From contig NZ_CP022098.1 in NCBI RefSeq assembly GCF_002305875.1, forward strand, positions 11,160,001-11,224,000: a stretch of 64,000 nt of DNA, read 5' to 3'. Made by a program: the position numbers and the translations under genes. The notes under the pieces are model-generated. The model saw only the letters and a program-made list of their open reading frames with translations. It did no database searches and had not been told where the DNA came from. Positions 10,701 through 18,052 of this stretch are shown piece by piece. The number at the start of each line of letters is the position of its first letter. The stretch's first letter is position 1. The DNA comes from Cystobacter fuscus. GTDB lineage: Bacteria > Myxococcota > Myxococcia > Myxococcales > Myxococcaceae.

Positions 10701-10920
10701 CCTGGCCACGAGCCTGGGATTTTCCCAACGGTGCGCCGAGGCCTTCGCGCCCTACGAGCCCCACGTCCCCTGGAACAAGTCCTTCCTGGAGAAGCGCGCG
10801 AGCTGCTACGTGGAAACCCACCACGCCCTGGAGGACGAGGCACTCGCGGACATCGCACGCTTCATCTCCACGGAGCCCCCCCCCCTGCTGGAGGATGGCG
10901 CGAACGCCCCACCCCCTTGA
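7762..10920 (+). CDS. Fused polytopic membrane / spermidine-synthase-like protein
   Basis: 1052 residues. The first ~440 residues form many membrane helices with repeated short loops (GLGLGGALLGARVDR). Around 545-720 is a spermidine-synthase-type Rossmann methyltransferase fold. The SAM-binding loop VIGLGTGSTSG, the acidic VDTVEIEPAIL and SEPSNPYRAGIASLF are visible. In true spermidine synthases the last motif carries the catalytic Asp; here it reads SEPSNPY, as in other membrane-fused relatives. Residues 750-1052 are helical and TPR-like. Proteins of this architecture are common in myxobacteria, are often annotated as spermidine synthase, and have unproven substrates. I doubt cytosolic spermidine is the product. 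Confidence 0.75.
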   Translation: MNARVWKIAPLLFGSGFCALVYQTAWQRELRLIFGASTAASAAVLAIFMGGLGLGGALLGARVDRHKRPLAFYADLELLISLSAAVTPLLVWLARTLYVALGGTVSLGLGVGSVVRLLLSTLVLAVPTLLMGGTLPAAARAAETPEDVRRRALAVLYGLNTLGAVAGATASTFLLFEVFGTRTTLWLATLVNVLVALVARSVARSLPESEPDQARAAPTPEDAKTLPLPPRAFVLTAAALVGFAFFLMEMVWYRMTSPLLGGSTFTFGLILMVALAGIGLGGAAYAAWGQTRPATLRGFALTCILEALLLAVPLALGDKVAVLATLTRPLSVFGFSGLVLSWTLLAALVVFPAAFVSGVQFPLLLALLGRGGEQVGRQVGLAYAWNTVGSIVGSLAGGFGLLPLLTAPGVWRTVGGVLVVLGLVAAGMSLRWEQAPPSRLLPSLFAAALTVVLLTAEGPTAVWRHSGIGAGRSRVETGSTQELHDSSSRLRGSLLWEADGVESSVGILGTDGLSFHVNGKSDGNSVGDASTQVMGGLIGALAHPNPRHALVIGLGTGSTSGWLGSVPGMERVDTVEIEPAILEMARQCADVNERVLDNPKVNIIFDDAREVLLASHESYDIIFSEPSNPYRAGIASLFSREFYQAVRRRLAPGGIFLQWVQAYEVDARTVRSIYATLTSEFGAVESWQTQTGDLILMATAEPWRHDLERMRARVAQEPYRRALATTWETTELEGVLSHFIAGPALALRLSQGQEALINTDDLSYVEFAFARGVGRTHTGFSPALLRQLGIDLGADRMEVERGTVDWQRVEELRLLTTQWDPPRRPDLNASKLQAYRAVYDAYNRQQLPGALKLWQQTQAQPRDIMELRLVGELLVQRGDEAALPLLEQLEVSLPFDARSLRAQWLVGKDRHAEATQSLESAFAVLHQVPWGSNNLLERAMALSESIARKDAALGERLWNALARPFSNHRGESSRKQTRLVLATSLGFSQRCAEAFAPYEPHVPWNKSFLEKRASCYVETHHALEDEALADIARFISTEPPPLLEDGANAPPP

Positions 10921-11042
10921 GGAGGGCGCTGCTTGGATTTATTCAAGCAAATCAAAACAACCGAGACATCTGTGATTGCACGGTGATTCATGCCAGAGTG
11001 GCTTCTTCCTCGTCGTCTCGGTTCATGGAGGAGAAGTCACCC

Positions 11043-12227
11043 ATGGCGTTGAGCGAGAGCCTCCGGAGTCAGGGACAGCAGGAGGCGTCCCTGCTGGATG
11101 CGATTCGAACCGCCGACCGGGAGCTGACGCGTCACCCGGTGTTTGGCGACTCCAAGCGGATTCACGCGCTGGTGCTGGAGCGCTACAAGTTCGGTCTGGA
11201 GTTGTTCGCCGAGCGGCTGCCGGCGGTCGCCGCGCTGCTGCCCCCCCTCACGGAGGGAGGCGATGCACGAGCCCGGCGGCTGTACCGGGATCCGCTCGTG
11301 CGCAAGGTGATGGAGGCGGCCTTCAAGAAGCTCGAGCAGGGCGCGCTGGTGGCGCCCCAGGCGGAGCTGGAAGACATCCTCTCGCTGGCGGCCGAGGCCC
11401 TGAAGCGCACGGACATCGACGGGCCCTGCGAGGCGCGGATGAGCCGGCGCTTCCGGGTCGGACCGCGCCAGGACACCTGGGTGTGGAGCTTCGACCACGC
11501 CGAGGACCCCGTCCTGCGCGAGCTTCGAGAGGGATTCGACCGGGCCTTCTCCAGCCGGGGAAGCCGCCCCGGGCGCATCATCCAGCCGGAGCCGGAGCAG
11601 GTGGCGCGGCTCGATCGCGCCTGTGCCCTGCTGGCTCGGGTGCTGCCCGAGGTCGGTGCGAGCGTGCTCGGACACATCAGCTCCATCTGCCTCCTGGAGG
11701 TGGAGGTCGAGGGCGGGAAGATGATGTCCGCCTCGGGAGGAGACGGCATTCCCTCGACCGTCTTCATGTCGCCGGAGCAGTTGCGCAACCCCTGGGACGC
11801 CGCCGGACACCTCCTGCATGAGGGACTGCACCTCAAGCTCTTCGACGTCGTCCGCGCCCACACGCTCGTGGATCCCCACAGCGACCCGTTGGAGATTCCC
11901 TGGCGCGACATTCCCTGGCCAATGGTTCGCGCCATCTTCGCGTTCCACGTCTACGCGCACATCGAGCTGTACCGGGCCGCGGTCGACCAGGCGGACGCCG
12001 GGTTGCTCCGGGAGTTCGGCGAGCCGGGCAGCTACACGGACAACCGCCATGCCATGTCGGTGTCGCGCAACAACGAGAGCGTGCCGTATGGGCTCTCGGT
12101 GGATCGCACGCGCTTCCTCGGAAAGCACCTGCGCACCACCTGGGCCTCGCGGCTCACGCCCGAGGGTCTCCAGCTGACGCGCTGGCTGCAACAGTGCCTG
12201 GCTCCTTTCGTCGACTGGGACGCTTGA
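11043..12227 (+). CDS. HExxH-type (2-oxoglutarate) peptide beta-hydroxylase-like protein
   Basis: 394 residues. I choose the ATG at 11043 because GGAGGAGAA lies just upstream; an in-frame ATG at 11025 sits inside that region. The key motif is HEGLH at residues 259-263 in GHLLHEGLHLKLFDV, followed by a region with FHVYAHIELYR. This pattern matches the family now called aKG-HExxH-type peptide beta-hydroxylases, where HExxH binds iron rather than zinc and side chains of RiPP precursors are hydroxylated. Nine bases downstream is a PqqD-like protein, then a 46-residue peptide. This is the layout expected for maturase, leader recognition and substrate. A metalloprotease role cannot be excluded from the motif alone. 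Confidence 0.75.
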   Translation: MALSESLRSQGQQEASLLDAIRTADRELTRHPVFGDSKRIHALVLERYKFGLELFAERLPAVAALLPPLTEGGDARARRLYRDPLVRKVMEAAFKKLEQGALVAPQAELEDILSLAAEALKRTDIDGPCEARMSRRFRVGPRQDTWVWSFDHAEDPVLRELREGFDRAFSSRGSRPGRIIQPEPEQVARLDRACALLARVLPEVGASVLGHISSICLLEVEVEGGKMMSASGGDGIPSTVFMSPEQLRNPWDAAGHLLHEGLHLKLFDVVRAHTLVDPHSDPLEIPWRDIPWPMVRAIFAFHVYAHIELYRAAVDQADAGLLREFGEPGSYTDNRHAMSVSRNNESVPYGLSVDRTRFLGKHLRTTWASRLTPEGLQLTRWLQQCLAPFVDWDA

Positions 12228-12235
12228 GGTGACAC

Positions 12236-12538
12236 ATGTCCTCGCAATGGCGCTACACGAAGACGCCGGACCTCAGGCTCCGCCCGCTGAAGGAGCATGG
12301 CTATCTGCTGGTGTTCACGCCCTCGCGCCCCCGGCTGCACTGGCTCAACTTGAATGCGTGGCTCATCTTCGAGCTCTGTGACGGCAAGACCGAGGAGCAG
12401 CTCCGTCAGGCCTACGTGGCCGCCGTCTCGCGCAAGCTCTCTCCCGAGGAGGCCTGGAGCCAACTCCAGGCCGGACTCGCCCAGTTGGAGAGGATCGATG
12501 TCGTAAGGAAGTCCGAAGCCAAGGAGGTGTACATATGA
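12236..12538 (+). CDS. PqqD-like RiPP recognition element protein
   Basis: 100 residues, matching the size and look of PqqD-family leader-binding domains. Features are a beta-rich start (DLRLRPLKEHGYLLVF), then LHWLNLNAWLIFELCDGKTEEQL, typical of the winged-helix fold. PqqD-like proteins bind the leader of a ribosomal peptide and present it to the modifying enzyme. The gene begins 9 bases after the HExxH protein, and its TGA overlaps the ATG of the small peptide gene (ATGA at 12535-12538), so all three are probably made together. No radical SAM gene is adjacent, which supports the HExxH enzyme as its partner. Confidence 0.85.
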   Translation: MSSQWRYTKTPDLRLRPLKEHGYLLVFTPSRPRLHWLNLNAWLIFELCDGKTEEQLRQAYVAAVSRKLSPEEAWSQLQAGLAQLERIDVVRKSEAKEVYI

Positions 12539-12675
12539 ACGCCGAGAACCAGATCCAGACGCTCGAGTTCCTCCAGAAGCTGATGGAGCAGACCGAGATG
12601 CTCGAGGCCCCCGTCGTCACCCAGGGCTCCGCCCAGGAGCGCGACTGGCTGCCTCCTCACGCGCAGTTCGAGTAG
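12535..12675 (+). CDS. Candidate RiPP precursor peptide (46 residues)
   Basis: A very short gene whose ATG overlaps the stop of the PqqD-like gene. An AAGGAGGTG site lies 7 bases before the start, among the best in the window. The peptide has an amphipathic leader-like first half (IQTLEFLQKLMEQTEMLEA) and a second half rich in Gln, Asp, His, Pro and aromatic residues, ending RDWLPPHAQFE. There are no Cys residues, so lanthionine or sactionine chemistry is unlikely. Asp37, His42 and the Gln residues are plausible hydroxylation sites for the HExxH enzyme. The split between leader and core is my inference; no GG cleavage site is visible. It is followed by a strong hairpin. Confidence 0.75.
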   Translation: MNAENQIQTLEFLQKLMEQTEMLEAPVVTQGSAQERDWLPPHAQFE

Positions 12676-12684
12676 CTCACCGGA

Positions 12685-12716
12685 CGCCGCGGCCTTGAAG
12701 CTTCAGGGCCGCGGCG
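12685..12716 (+). terminator. Strong hairpin after the RiPP operon
   Basis: A perfect 10-bp inverted repeat (CGCCGCGGCC ... GGCCGCGGCG) surrounds a shorter TGAAGCTTCA palindrome, starting 10 bases after the precursor stop. It lacks a downstream T-run, which is common for hairpins in very high-GC genomes. It most likely ends the three-gene transcript or protects its 3' end. Confidence 0.6.
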
Positions 12717-12801
12717 ATGCCTGGGTGAGCGGAAGCTCCAGGGTGGATACGGCGCCCTTGCCCGGTCCCTCGCTCTCGAGGGTCAAGCGACCATCCAGGA
12801 G
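12703..12801 (-). pseudogene. Remnant of a histidine kinase C-terminus
   Basis: About 32 codons on the minus strand read DGRLTLESEGPGKGAVSTLELPL before a stop at 12703. This matches the last strand and G2-box region of HATPase domains (typically GRIxxxSEGxGKGATFxxxLPL). No upstream kinase frame remains intact in the following 300 bases, so this is a fossil. It overlaps the hairpin behind the RiPP operon. The rest of the gap up to 13107 shows no supportable gene. Confidence 0.45.
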
Positions 12802-13107
12802 CAGTGCCGCCAACGCAGAGGAGGGAGCGGCAGTGCACCTCCTCCAGGGTCGAGGCCAGGGAGAGCGCTGCACGATGCATTCCACACGCAAACGCCGGGG
12901 GTGACCTCAGCAGCTCCGACATCCAGCTCTGGCCCACCGTCTTCGGCCAGCAGGCCGCGGAAGCGCTCAGGCCAGGCGGCGGCACGCCCCGCGCCCAACC
13001 GGTGAAGGAATAGCCCCATGCGAAAGGCTTTAGGAGCGTGTACGGGCGGCTGCATCTGCCCCTGAGCCGCGTCCTCCAATAAGCTCGCCGCTCCGGAGGA
13101 ACACACC

Positions 13108-13938
13108 ATGGAACGAACGAACAAGAACGGGCCATCCCAGCGTGGCACCGTGACGCTGCCCGATGGACGTGCACTGGCCTGGTCCCAGCATGGCACCGGT
13201 GCGCCGACCCTCCTCCTCATCCATGGCTGGTGCTGTGACCAGCGGTTCTGGGATGCGCAGCTCGAGTCCCTGTCCCGCGACTTCACCGTCGTGACGGTGG
13301 ACCTGGCCGGCCACGGCCTGTCGAGCCGCCTCCCCGCGGGCTCCGCCCATCCCATCGACGCGATGGCTCGGGACGTCGTCACCGCCATCGAGCAGTTGGA
13401 GCTGCGCGAGCTCATCCTCGTCGGCCATTCGCTTGGTGGGCCGGTCGCGCTCGAGATAGCGCTCGCCAGACCGGACAGGTGCCGGAAGGTGATTGGCGTC
13501 GATACCTTCACCGATGCCGCCATGTACCGGCGCAGGCCACCCGCGGAGATCGCGGAGCGCTGCAACGCCTTCCGGGCGGACTTTCCGAAAGCGATGACGG
13601 CGCTCGTCCGCATGATCACGCTGCACGATGCGCTCGGTTACGGCGTGGCCGACTGGATCGCCGCCACCATGAGCGCACAAGAACCCGAGACCGCGGTGGC
13701 CGTGCTGGACGCGCTGCTGCGATGGGACATCGATGCGCGCTGGCCACTCCTCACCCGCCCCGTCGCGACGATCAACTCCGCGCCCCTCGTCCCGCTCATC
13801 CAGCCCATCGAAGGACTGGCGGGCCTGGAACTCGAGATGATGGAGCGCGTGGGCCACTTCCCGATGATGGAGGATCCTCGCGGCTTCGAGACCCGGCTGC
13901 GCCGGCTCATCGGCCGGGACTCCGCCGGGCCCACCTGA
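13108..13938 (+). CDS. Alpha/beta-hydrolase
   Basis: 276 residues. The alpha/beta-hydrolase fold is evident from LLLIHGWCCDQRFW (oxyanion-hole region, about residues 32-45), the nucleophile elbow GHSLGG at about 110-115, and a late His in ERVGHFPMME that would complete the triad. A CCGGAGGAA site precedes the ATG. Family members cleave esters, haloalkanes, epoxides or acyl groups, and the sequence does not indicate which. It stands alone: the next gene is convergent. Confidence 0.88.
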   Translation: MERTNKNGPSQRGTVTLPDGRALAWSQHGTGAPTLLLIHGWCCDQRFWDAQLESLSRDFTVVTVDLAGHGLSSRLPAGSAHPIDAMARDVVTAIEQLELRELILVGHSLGGPVALEIALARPDRCRKVIGVDTFTDAAMYRRRPPAEIAERCNAFRADFPKAMTALVRMITLHDALGYGVADWIAATMSAQEPETAVAVLDALLRWDIDARWPLLTRPVATINSAPLVPLIQPIEGLAGLELEMMERVGHFPMMEDPRGFETRLRRLIGRDSAGPT

Positions 13939-14017
13939 AGACCCGGCGGAACACCGTCCACCCGCTTACAACCTCACGAGCAGCGACCCGAGAGGAAGAG
14001 GGAAGCGTCGCGGCGCT

Positions 14018-15238
14018 TCAGAACCGGGTCCACTTCTGGGCGACCGTGCCGTTGCAGTCCCAGAGCTGCACCACGGTTCCCACGGCCGTGCCCGCGTTGG
14101 ACACATCCAGACAGAGATTGCTCCCCAGCGCGCTGCGCACCTCTCCGCCGCTGATCGTCCATTTCTGCGCGGCCGTCCCGTTGCACTCCCAGATCTGGAC
14201 CCGAGTGCCCGGCGTCGTGTTCGAGTTGGACACATCCAGGCAGCGGTTGGGAGCGAGGGCGCTGCGCAGTTCCCCACGGGAGGTCAGGAACCATTCCTGC
14301 GCGGCCGTGCCATTGCAGTTCCAGATCTGCATGGAAGTCCCCTGCGCCGAGTCGCCGTTGTAGACGTCCAGGCAGCGATCCACGGCCACCCCGCTGCTGA
14401 AGCGGGCGCGCGGGCTATAGAGCGACTCCGCGCCACGGGTGTCCCCATCGGACAGCCCATTGCGCTGCCCCAGACTCCCTCCCCCATCCTTGCGGACGAT
14501 GGTGGGCCAGCCATTGGAGGAGAAGGCGTAGGCGTCGTAGTGCATGATGGAGCCATAATCGTAGGGGCCCAGGTCCATGCCATCCATTCCCTGCTGCGCG
14601 TAGGTCTGGAAGTTGTGCTCCGTTCCGGGCTGGATGTTGTTCCAATTGATGGCGATGTAGTTGTCCCGGTCGGCACGGCTCTGCTCGTGCCAGAGGCCCA
14701 CGGCATGTCCGATCTCATGGATCGTGGCGCCCACGCCGCATCCATTGGCCAGGTTCACCCTCTGCTCGCCCCCCACCTTGCCGACGTACGAGCTACAGCC
14801 GGAGCCCGGCACGAACCGCACGTAGTCCGCTTCCGTCGTGCGCGGCTTGAAGCGCAAGGAGGTCTTGGATTGCCAGTGGCCGATGGCGGACGTCACCCGG
14901 CCGCTGTCGGGCAGGCTCGCATCGATGACGTAGGGGACGGTGCCCTCCGGCCAACGCGAGTAAGTGTTCGTCCGGCCCACGGACTGGCCGCTTCGGGTCG
15001 GCGCCTCCCGCAGGTCGAGCAGGATGTCTCCATCCAGTACGGCCATTCCGTCGATCTTCTCGTAGGTGACCGTCTGGAACCCGAGTCCCGGCAACGCCAC
15101 CCGGGCGGTCACCACTTCACCTGCCTGTCCGGGGAAGGCCTGCTCATTCTCAGTGGAGAGACCACAGCCGCCCAGCAGCAGGGCGCTCAGCGCGGAAGCA
15201 CTCATGGACAGACGGGCGAATCGATGATGACGGCTCAT
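14018..15238 (-). CDS. Astacin-like (M12A) metalloprotease with ricin-type lectin domain
   Basis: 406 residues from the ATG at 15238. The N-terminus is a lipoprotein-type signal with the box LLGGC. The protease domain (about 90-270) has the extended zinc motif HEIGHAVGLWHE and a Met-turn SIMHYDAYAF, both diagnostic of astacins. Residues about 275-406 form a beta-trefoil with three repeats carrying CLDVxN and QxW-type motifs (MQIWNCNGTAAQEW, VQIWECNGTAAQKW, VQLWDCNGTVAQKW). The lectin domain probably docks the enzyme on polysaccharide. A role in extracellular digestion of prey or matrix is inferred from family and lifestyle. The gene is divergent from the sensor kinase. Confidence 0.92.
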   Translation of the reverse strand: MSRHHRFARLSMSASALSALLLGGCGLSTENEQAFPGQAGEVVTARVALPGLGFQTVTYEKIDGMAVLDGDILLDLREAPTRSGQSVGRTNTYSRWPEGTVPYVIDASLPDSGRVTSAIGHWQSKTSLRFKPRTTEADYVRFVPGSGCSSYVGKVGGEQRVNLANGCGVGATIHEIGHAVGLWHEQSRADRDNYIAINWNNIQPGTEHNFQTYAQQGMDGMDLGPYDYGSIMHYDAYAFSSNGWPTIVRKDGGGSLGQRNGLSDGDTRGAESLYSPRARFSSGVAVDRCLDVYNGDSAQGTSMQIWNCNGTAAQEWFLTSRGELRSALAPNRCLDVSNSNTTPGTRVQIWECNGTAAQKWTISGGEVRSALGSNLCLDVSNAGTAVGTVVQLWDCNGTVAQKWTRF

Positions 15239-15723
15239 GTGGGTTGTACCTTTTCGTGGCGGCTCGGTTCGGGTCGAGCGTGAAAGAACCCTAGCGGGAG
15301 CCACGAAGAGGGGCTGTGATACGGGCCACACGATGGCCGTGGGCGCGATCACAGGATGAGCAAGGAGGCGGGACACGAGGAGCAGGCCCACGAACAGCGG
15401 GGCCGGACTGGGGTCCACATGGCCCGCCAGCATCCACCACCCGCACCTTCAGTGAGAGGCTGCCCACCACCAGGCCACTGAAGGACACCGGCCCCCCGTC
15501 GCCGCGGGGCAAGACCGTCCCGGCGGTGCACCAGCGTGGCGCACGGTCCCGAGGCTGCCCTCCTCGGCTCACGACAGAGCAACGCCCGTCAGGACGCCGG
15601 CTCGTGCCGATGCGGCGCGAGCCCGTCATACACACCAAGACAACCAAGATGCCGTCTCCCCCCTCTGGGAATCATGCTAAATTCTACTCGTTAGAGCAAC
15701 GGCTCGAGGAGGAGAGATTGGAG
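15239..15723. other. Divergent intergenic region
   Basis: About 485 bases separate the astacin gene from the sensor kinase. Open frames here look like extensions or shadows of the two genes. The region must hold both promoters, but I could not assign -35/-10 boxes or an operator. If the kinase starts at 15649 instead of 15724, the gap is shorter by 75 bases. Confidence 0.5.
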
Positions 15724-18039
15724 ATGCGCCACTTCTTCTCCATGACGACGGCCCTGGTGCTCATCATTCCCCTGGTGGCGGGAGCCGCGCTGCTACGGGT
15801 GTTCCAGATCTCCCAGGGGGAGCAGGCCGTCCTGCGTCGCTATGCACTCGTCACCGAGCAGACACTCCGCGCCGAGCGTCTGAACGCCGAAGGGGAGCGC
15901 CTGGCCCGGCTGAGCCGCTCGTACCTGCTCACACCCAACCCGGACATCATGAAGGAGGTGGACACCTCGCGCGCCCGGTTCGACGAGCTGGTACGACAGC
16001 TCGCCGCGGCCCACCTGGATGAGCAGGAGCGGGAGCTGATGGAGGAAATCTCCCGCGCCGACAAGCTCCTGCGGAGCATCGCCCGGGACCTGCACCTGCA
16101 GCGGGGCGCGGGCGTCCCCATCGATCAACTCCAGCCCCCCCTCACCGGAGAGTACCAGCTCCTGCGGGAGGCGTTGGATGAGACCCTGCAGGTGCTGCTG
16201 CGCCATGAGCGGGAGCGGATGAGCGCCCTGGAGTCCGAGGCCCATCAGGTGCTCGCCGAGTCGGGCGGGATGCGCCTGGTCGCGGTCGCCGTCGCCGTGC
16301 TCATGCTCGCGCTCCAGGCGGTGCTCGCGATGCGCGCACTGCACCGGCGGCGCCTGGCCCAGATCATGGCCGAGCGCAACGCGGCGGAGCGCGCCGCCTC
16401 GGAAGCGCGCTACTCCGGCATCGTCTCGCTCGCCGCGGACGCCATCATCACCGTGGACGAAGCCGGGCGCATCACCCTCTTCAACGCGGGAGCCGAGGCC
16501 ATCTTCGGCTACCGCGCCCCCGAGGTGCTCGGGCGTCCCCTCGACGTGCTGATGCCCGAGCGCTTCCGGGAGCGGCATCACCAGTTCATGCGGACGTTCC
16601 TCGACAAGGGCCTCCAGGCGCGGAGGATCGGCGAGCGCCAGCGCGTCCACGGCCTGCGCAAGAGTGGCGAGGAGTTCCCCATCGACGCGGCCATCTCCGG
16701 ACTCGAGGTGGAGGGCAGGCGGACACTCACCGTCATCCTCCGGGACATCTCCGAGCAGAAGCGGGTGGAGGAGGAGCAACGCTTCCTGGTGAGCGCCGGA
16801 GAGCTGCTCTCCTCCACGTTGCTGGACTCCGAGCGCACGCTCTCGCGCGTCGCCCAGCTCGCCGTGGAGAGGCTGGCCGACTGGTGCCTCGTCTACCTGT
16901 GGGACGAGGGCCGGGTGCGCCTGTCCGAGGTCGTCCACCGAGACCCCGCCCAGCGGCAGACGGCCTCGCTCCTGCGGAGCTTCCCACTGGACTCCCGCCG
17001 CGCCTTCCTCGCACGCGAGGTGCTGGTCCAGTGCAAGCCCCTGCTCCACTCCCACGTCTCCGCGGAGCAGCTCGCGGCCCAGGCCCAGAGCGACGATCAC
17101 CTGCGCCTGCTGCGGCGACTCAACGTGCGCTCCTTCATGGCCGTTCCCCTGGTGGTCAACGAGCGGCTGTTGGGAGCCCTCACGTTCATCTCCTCGGACT
17201 CCGGCCACGTCTACACCCCGAGGGATCTGGAGTTCGCCGAGCAGTTGGGCCGCTACTCCAGCCTGGCCCTGGAGAACGCCCGGCTCTACCAGTCCGCGCG
17301 GGACGCCACCCAGGCGAGGGACAGGATCCTGGGCGTCGTCGCCCATGATCTGCGCAGCCCGCTGCAATCCATCCTCCTCTCATTGCCGCTGCTGCAACGG
17401 CGGGCCGCGATCCCAGGCGGGGTGAACGACGAGCACCAGGGAAAGCTCCTGGAGAGGCTCTCCACCTCCGCCCATCGGATGAACCGGATGATCGAGGATC
17501 TGCTGGACGTGGCGCGCGTGGAGGCGGGGCAGCTCTCCATCCGCGCGAGCCCCCAGCCCACCGAGCCGCTCCTGCACGAGGCGCTCGACACGGTCCGGTC
17601 CCAGGCCCGGGAGGTGCAACTCGTGCTCGAGCCCCCTGGCAGCCTGCCGCCAGTGCTCGCCGATCGGGACCGGTTGCTGCAGGTGTTCTCCAACCTGCTG
17701 GGCAACGCGCTGAAGTTCACCCCCTCGGGGGGAGAGGTCCGGGTGGGGGCCCACACGGAAGACGGGCAGGTGGTGTTCTTCGTGAAGGATACCGGCCCCG
17801 GACTCACTCCCGAGGCCCGGCAGCACCTCTTCGAGCGCTTCTGGCAGGCGAACCACGGAGATCGCCGGGGAGCCGGACTCGGGCTGTCCATCGTCAAGGA
17901 CATCATCGAGGCCCACGGAGGGAGGATCCACGTGGAGAGCGAGCAGGGCCACGGCAGCTCCTTCTTCTTCTCCGTGCCCATCGCCCTCAACACGGCCCCC
18001 TCGCCCCCGGGCCCCGTGAACACCGTCGGCCCCTTCTGA
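15724..18039 (+). CDS. Membrane-bound PAS-GAF sensor histidine kinase
   Basis: 771 residues from the ATG at 15724, preceded by GAGGAGGAGAGA; an ATG at 15649 would add 25 residues. Domains in order: membrane helix (about 8-30), helical sensor region, second membrane helix (about 180-200), PAS domain (AADAIITVDEAGRITLFN, then GYRAPEVLGRPL), and a GAF-like domain around 370-520. Next come the HisKA phospho-acceptor box VVAHDLRSPLQS with its His, and an HATPase with N-box NLLGNALKF, DTGPGL and GAGLGLSIVKD. No response regulator is adjacent, so it is an orphan kinase. The signal is unknown. Confidence 0.93.
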   Translation: MRHFFSMTTALVLIIPLVAGAALLRVFQISQGEQAVLRRYALVTEQTLRAERLNAEGERLARLSRSYLLTPNPDIMKEVDTSRARFDELVRQLAAAHLDEQERELMEEISRADKLLRSIARDLHLQRGAGVPIDQLQPPLTGEYQLLREALDETLQVLLRHERERMSALESEAHQVLAESGGMRLVAVAVAVLMLALQAVLAMRALHRRRLAQIMAERNAAERAASEARYSGIVSLAADAIITVDEAGRITLFNAGAEAIFGYRAPEVLGRPLDVLMPERFRERHHQFMRTFLDKGLQARRIGERQRVHGLRKSGEEFPIDAAISGLEVEGRRTLTVILRDISEQKRVEEEQRFLVSAGELLSSTLLDSERTLSRVAQLAVERLADWCLVYLWDEGRVRLSEVVHRDPAQRQTASLLRSFPLDSRRAFLAREVLVQCKPLLHSHVSAEQLAAQAQSDDHLRLLRRLNVRSFMAVPLVVNERLLGALTFISSDSGHVYTPRDLEFAEQLGRYSSLALENARLYQSARDATQARDRILGVVAHDLRSPLQSILLSLPLLQRRAAIPGGVNDEHQGKLLERLSTSAHRMNRMIEDLLDVARVEAGQLSIRASPQPTEPLLHEALDTVRSQAREVQLVLEPPGSLPPVLADRDRLLQVFSNLLGNALKFTPSGGEVRVGAHTEDGQVVFFVKDTGPGLTPEARQHLFERFWQANHGDRRGAGLGLSIVKDIIEAHGGRIHVESEQGHGSSFFFSVPIALNTAPSPPGPVNTVGPF

Positions 18040-18052
18040 GCGGGCACTCGGC

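Noticed and set aside
10931-10948. GCTTGGATTTATTCAAGC palindrome behind the spermidine-synthase-like gene
   Set aside because: Too short and with no T-run, so not a convincing terminator; no evidence that it is an operator for the RiPP operon.
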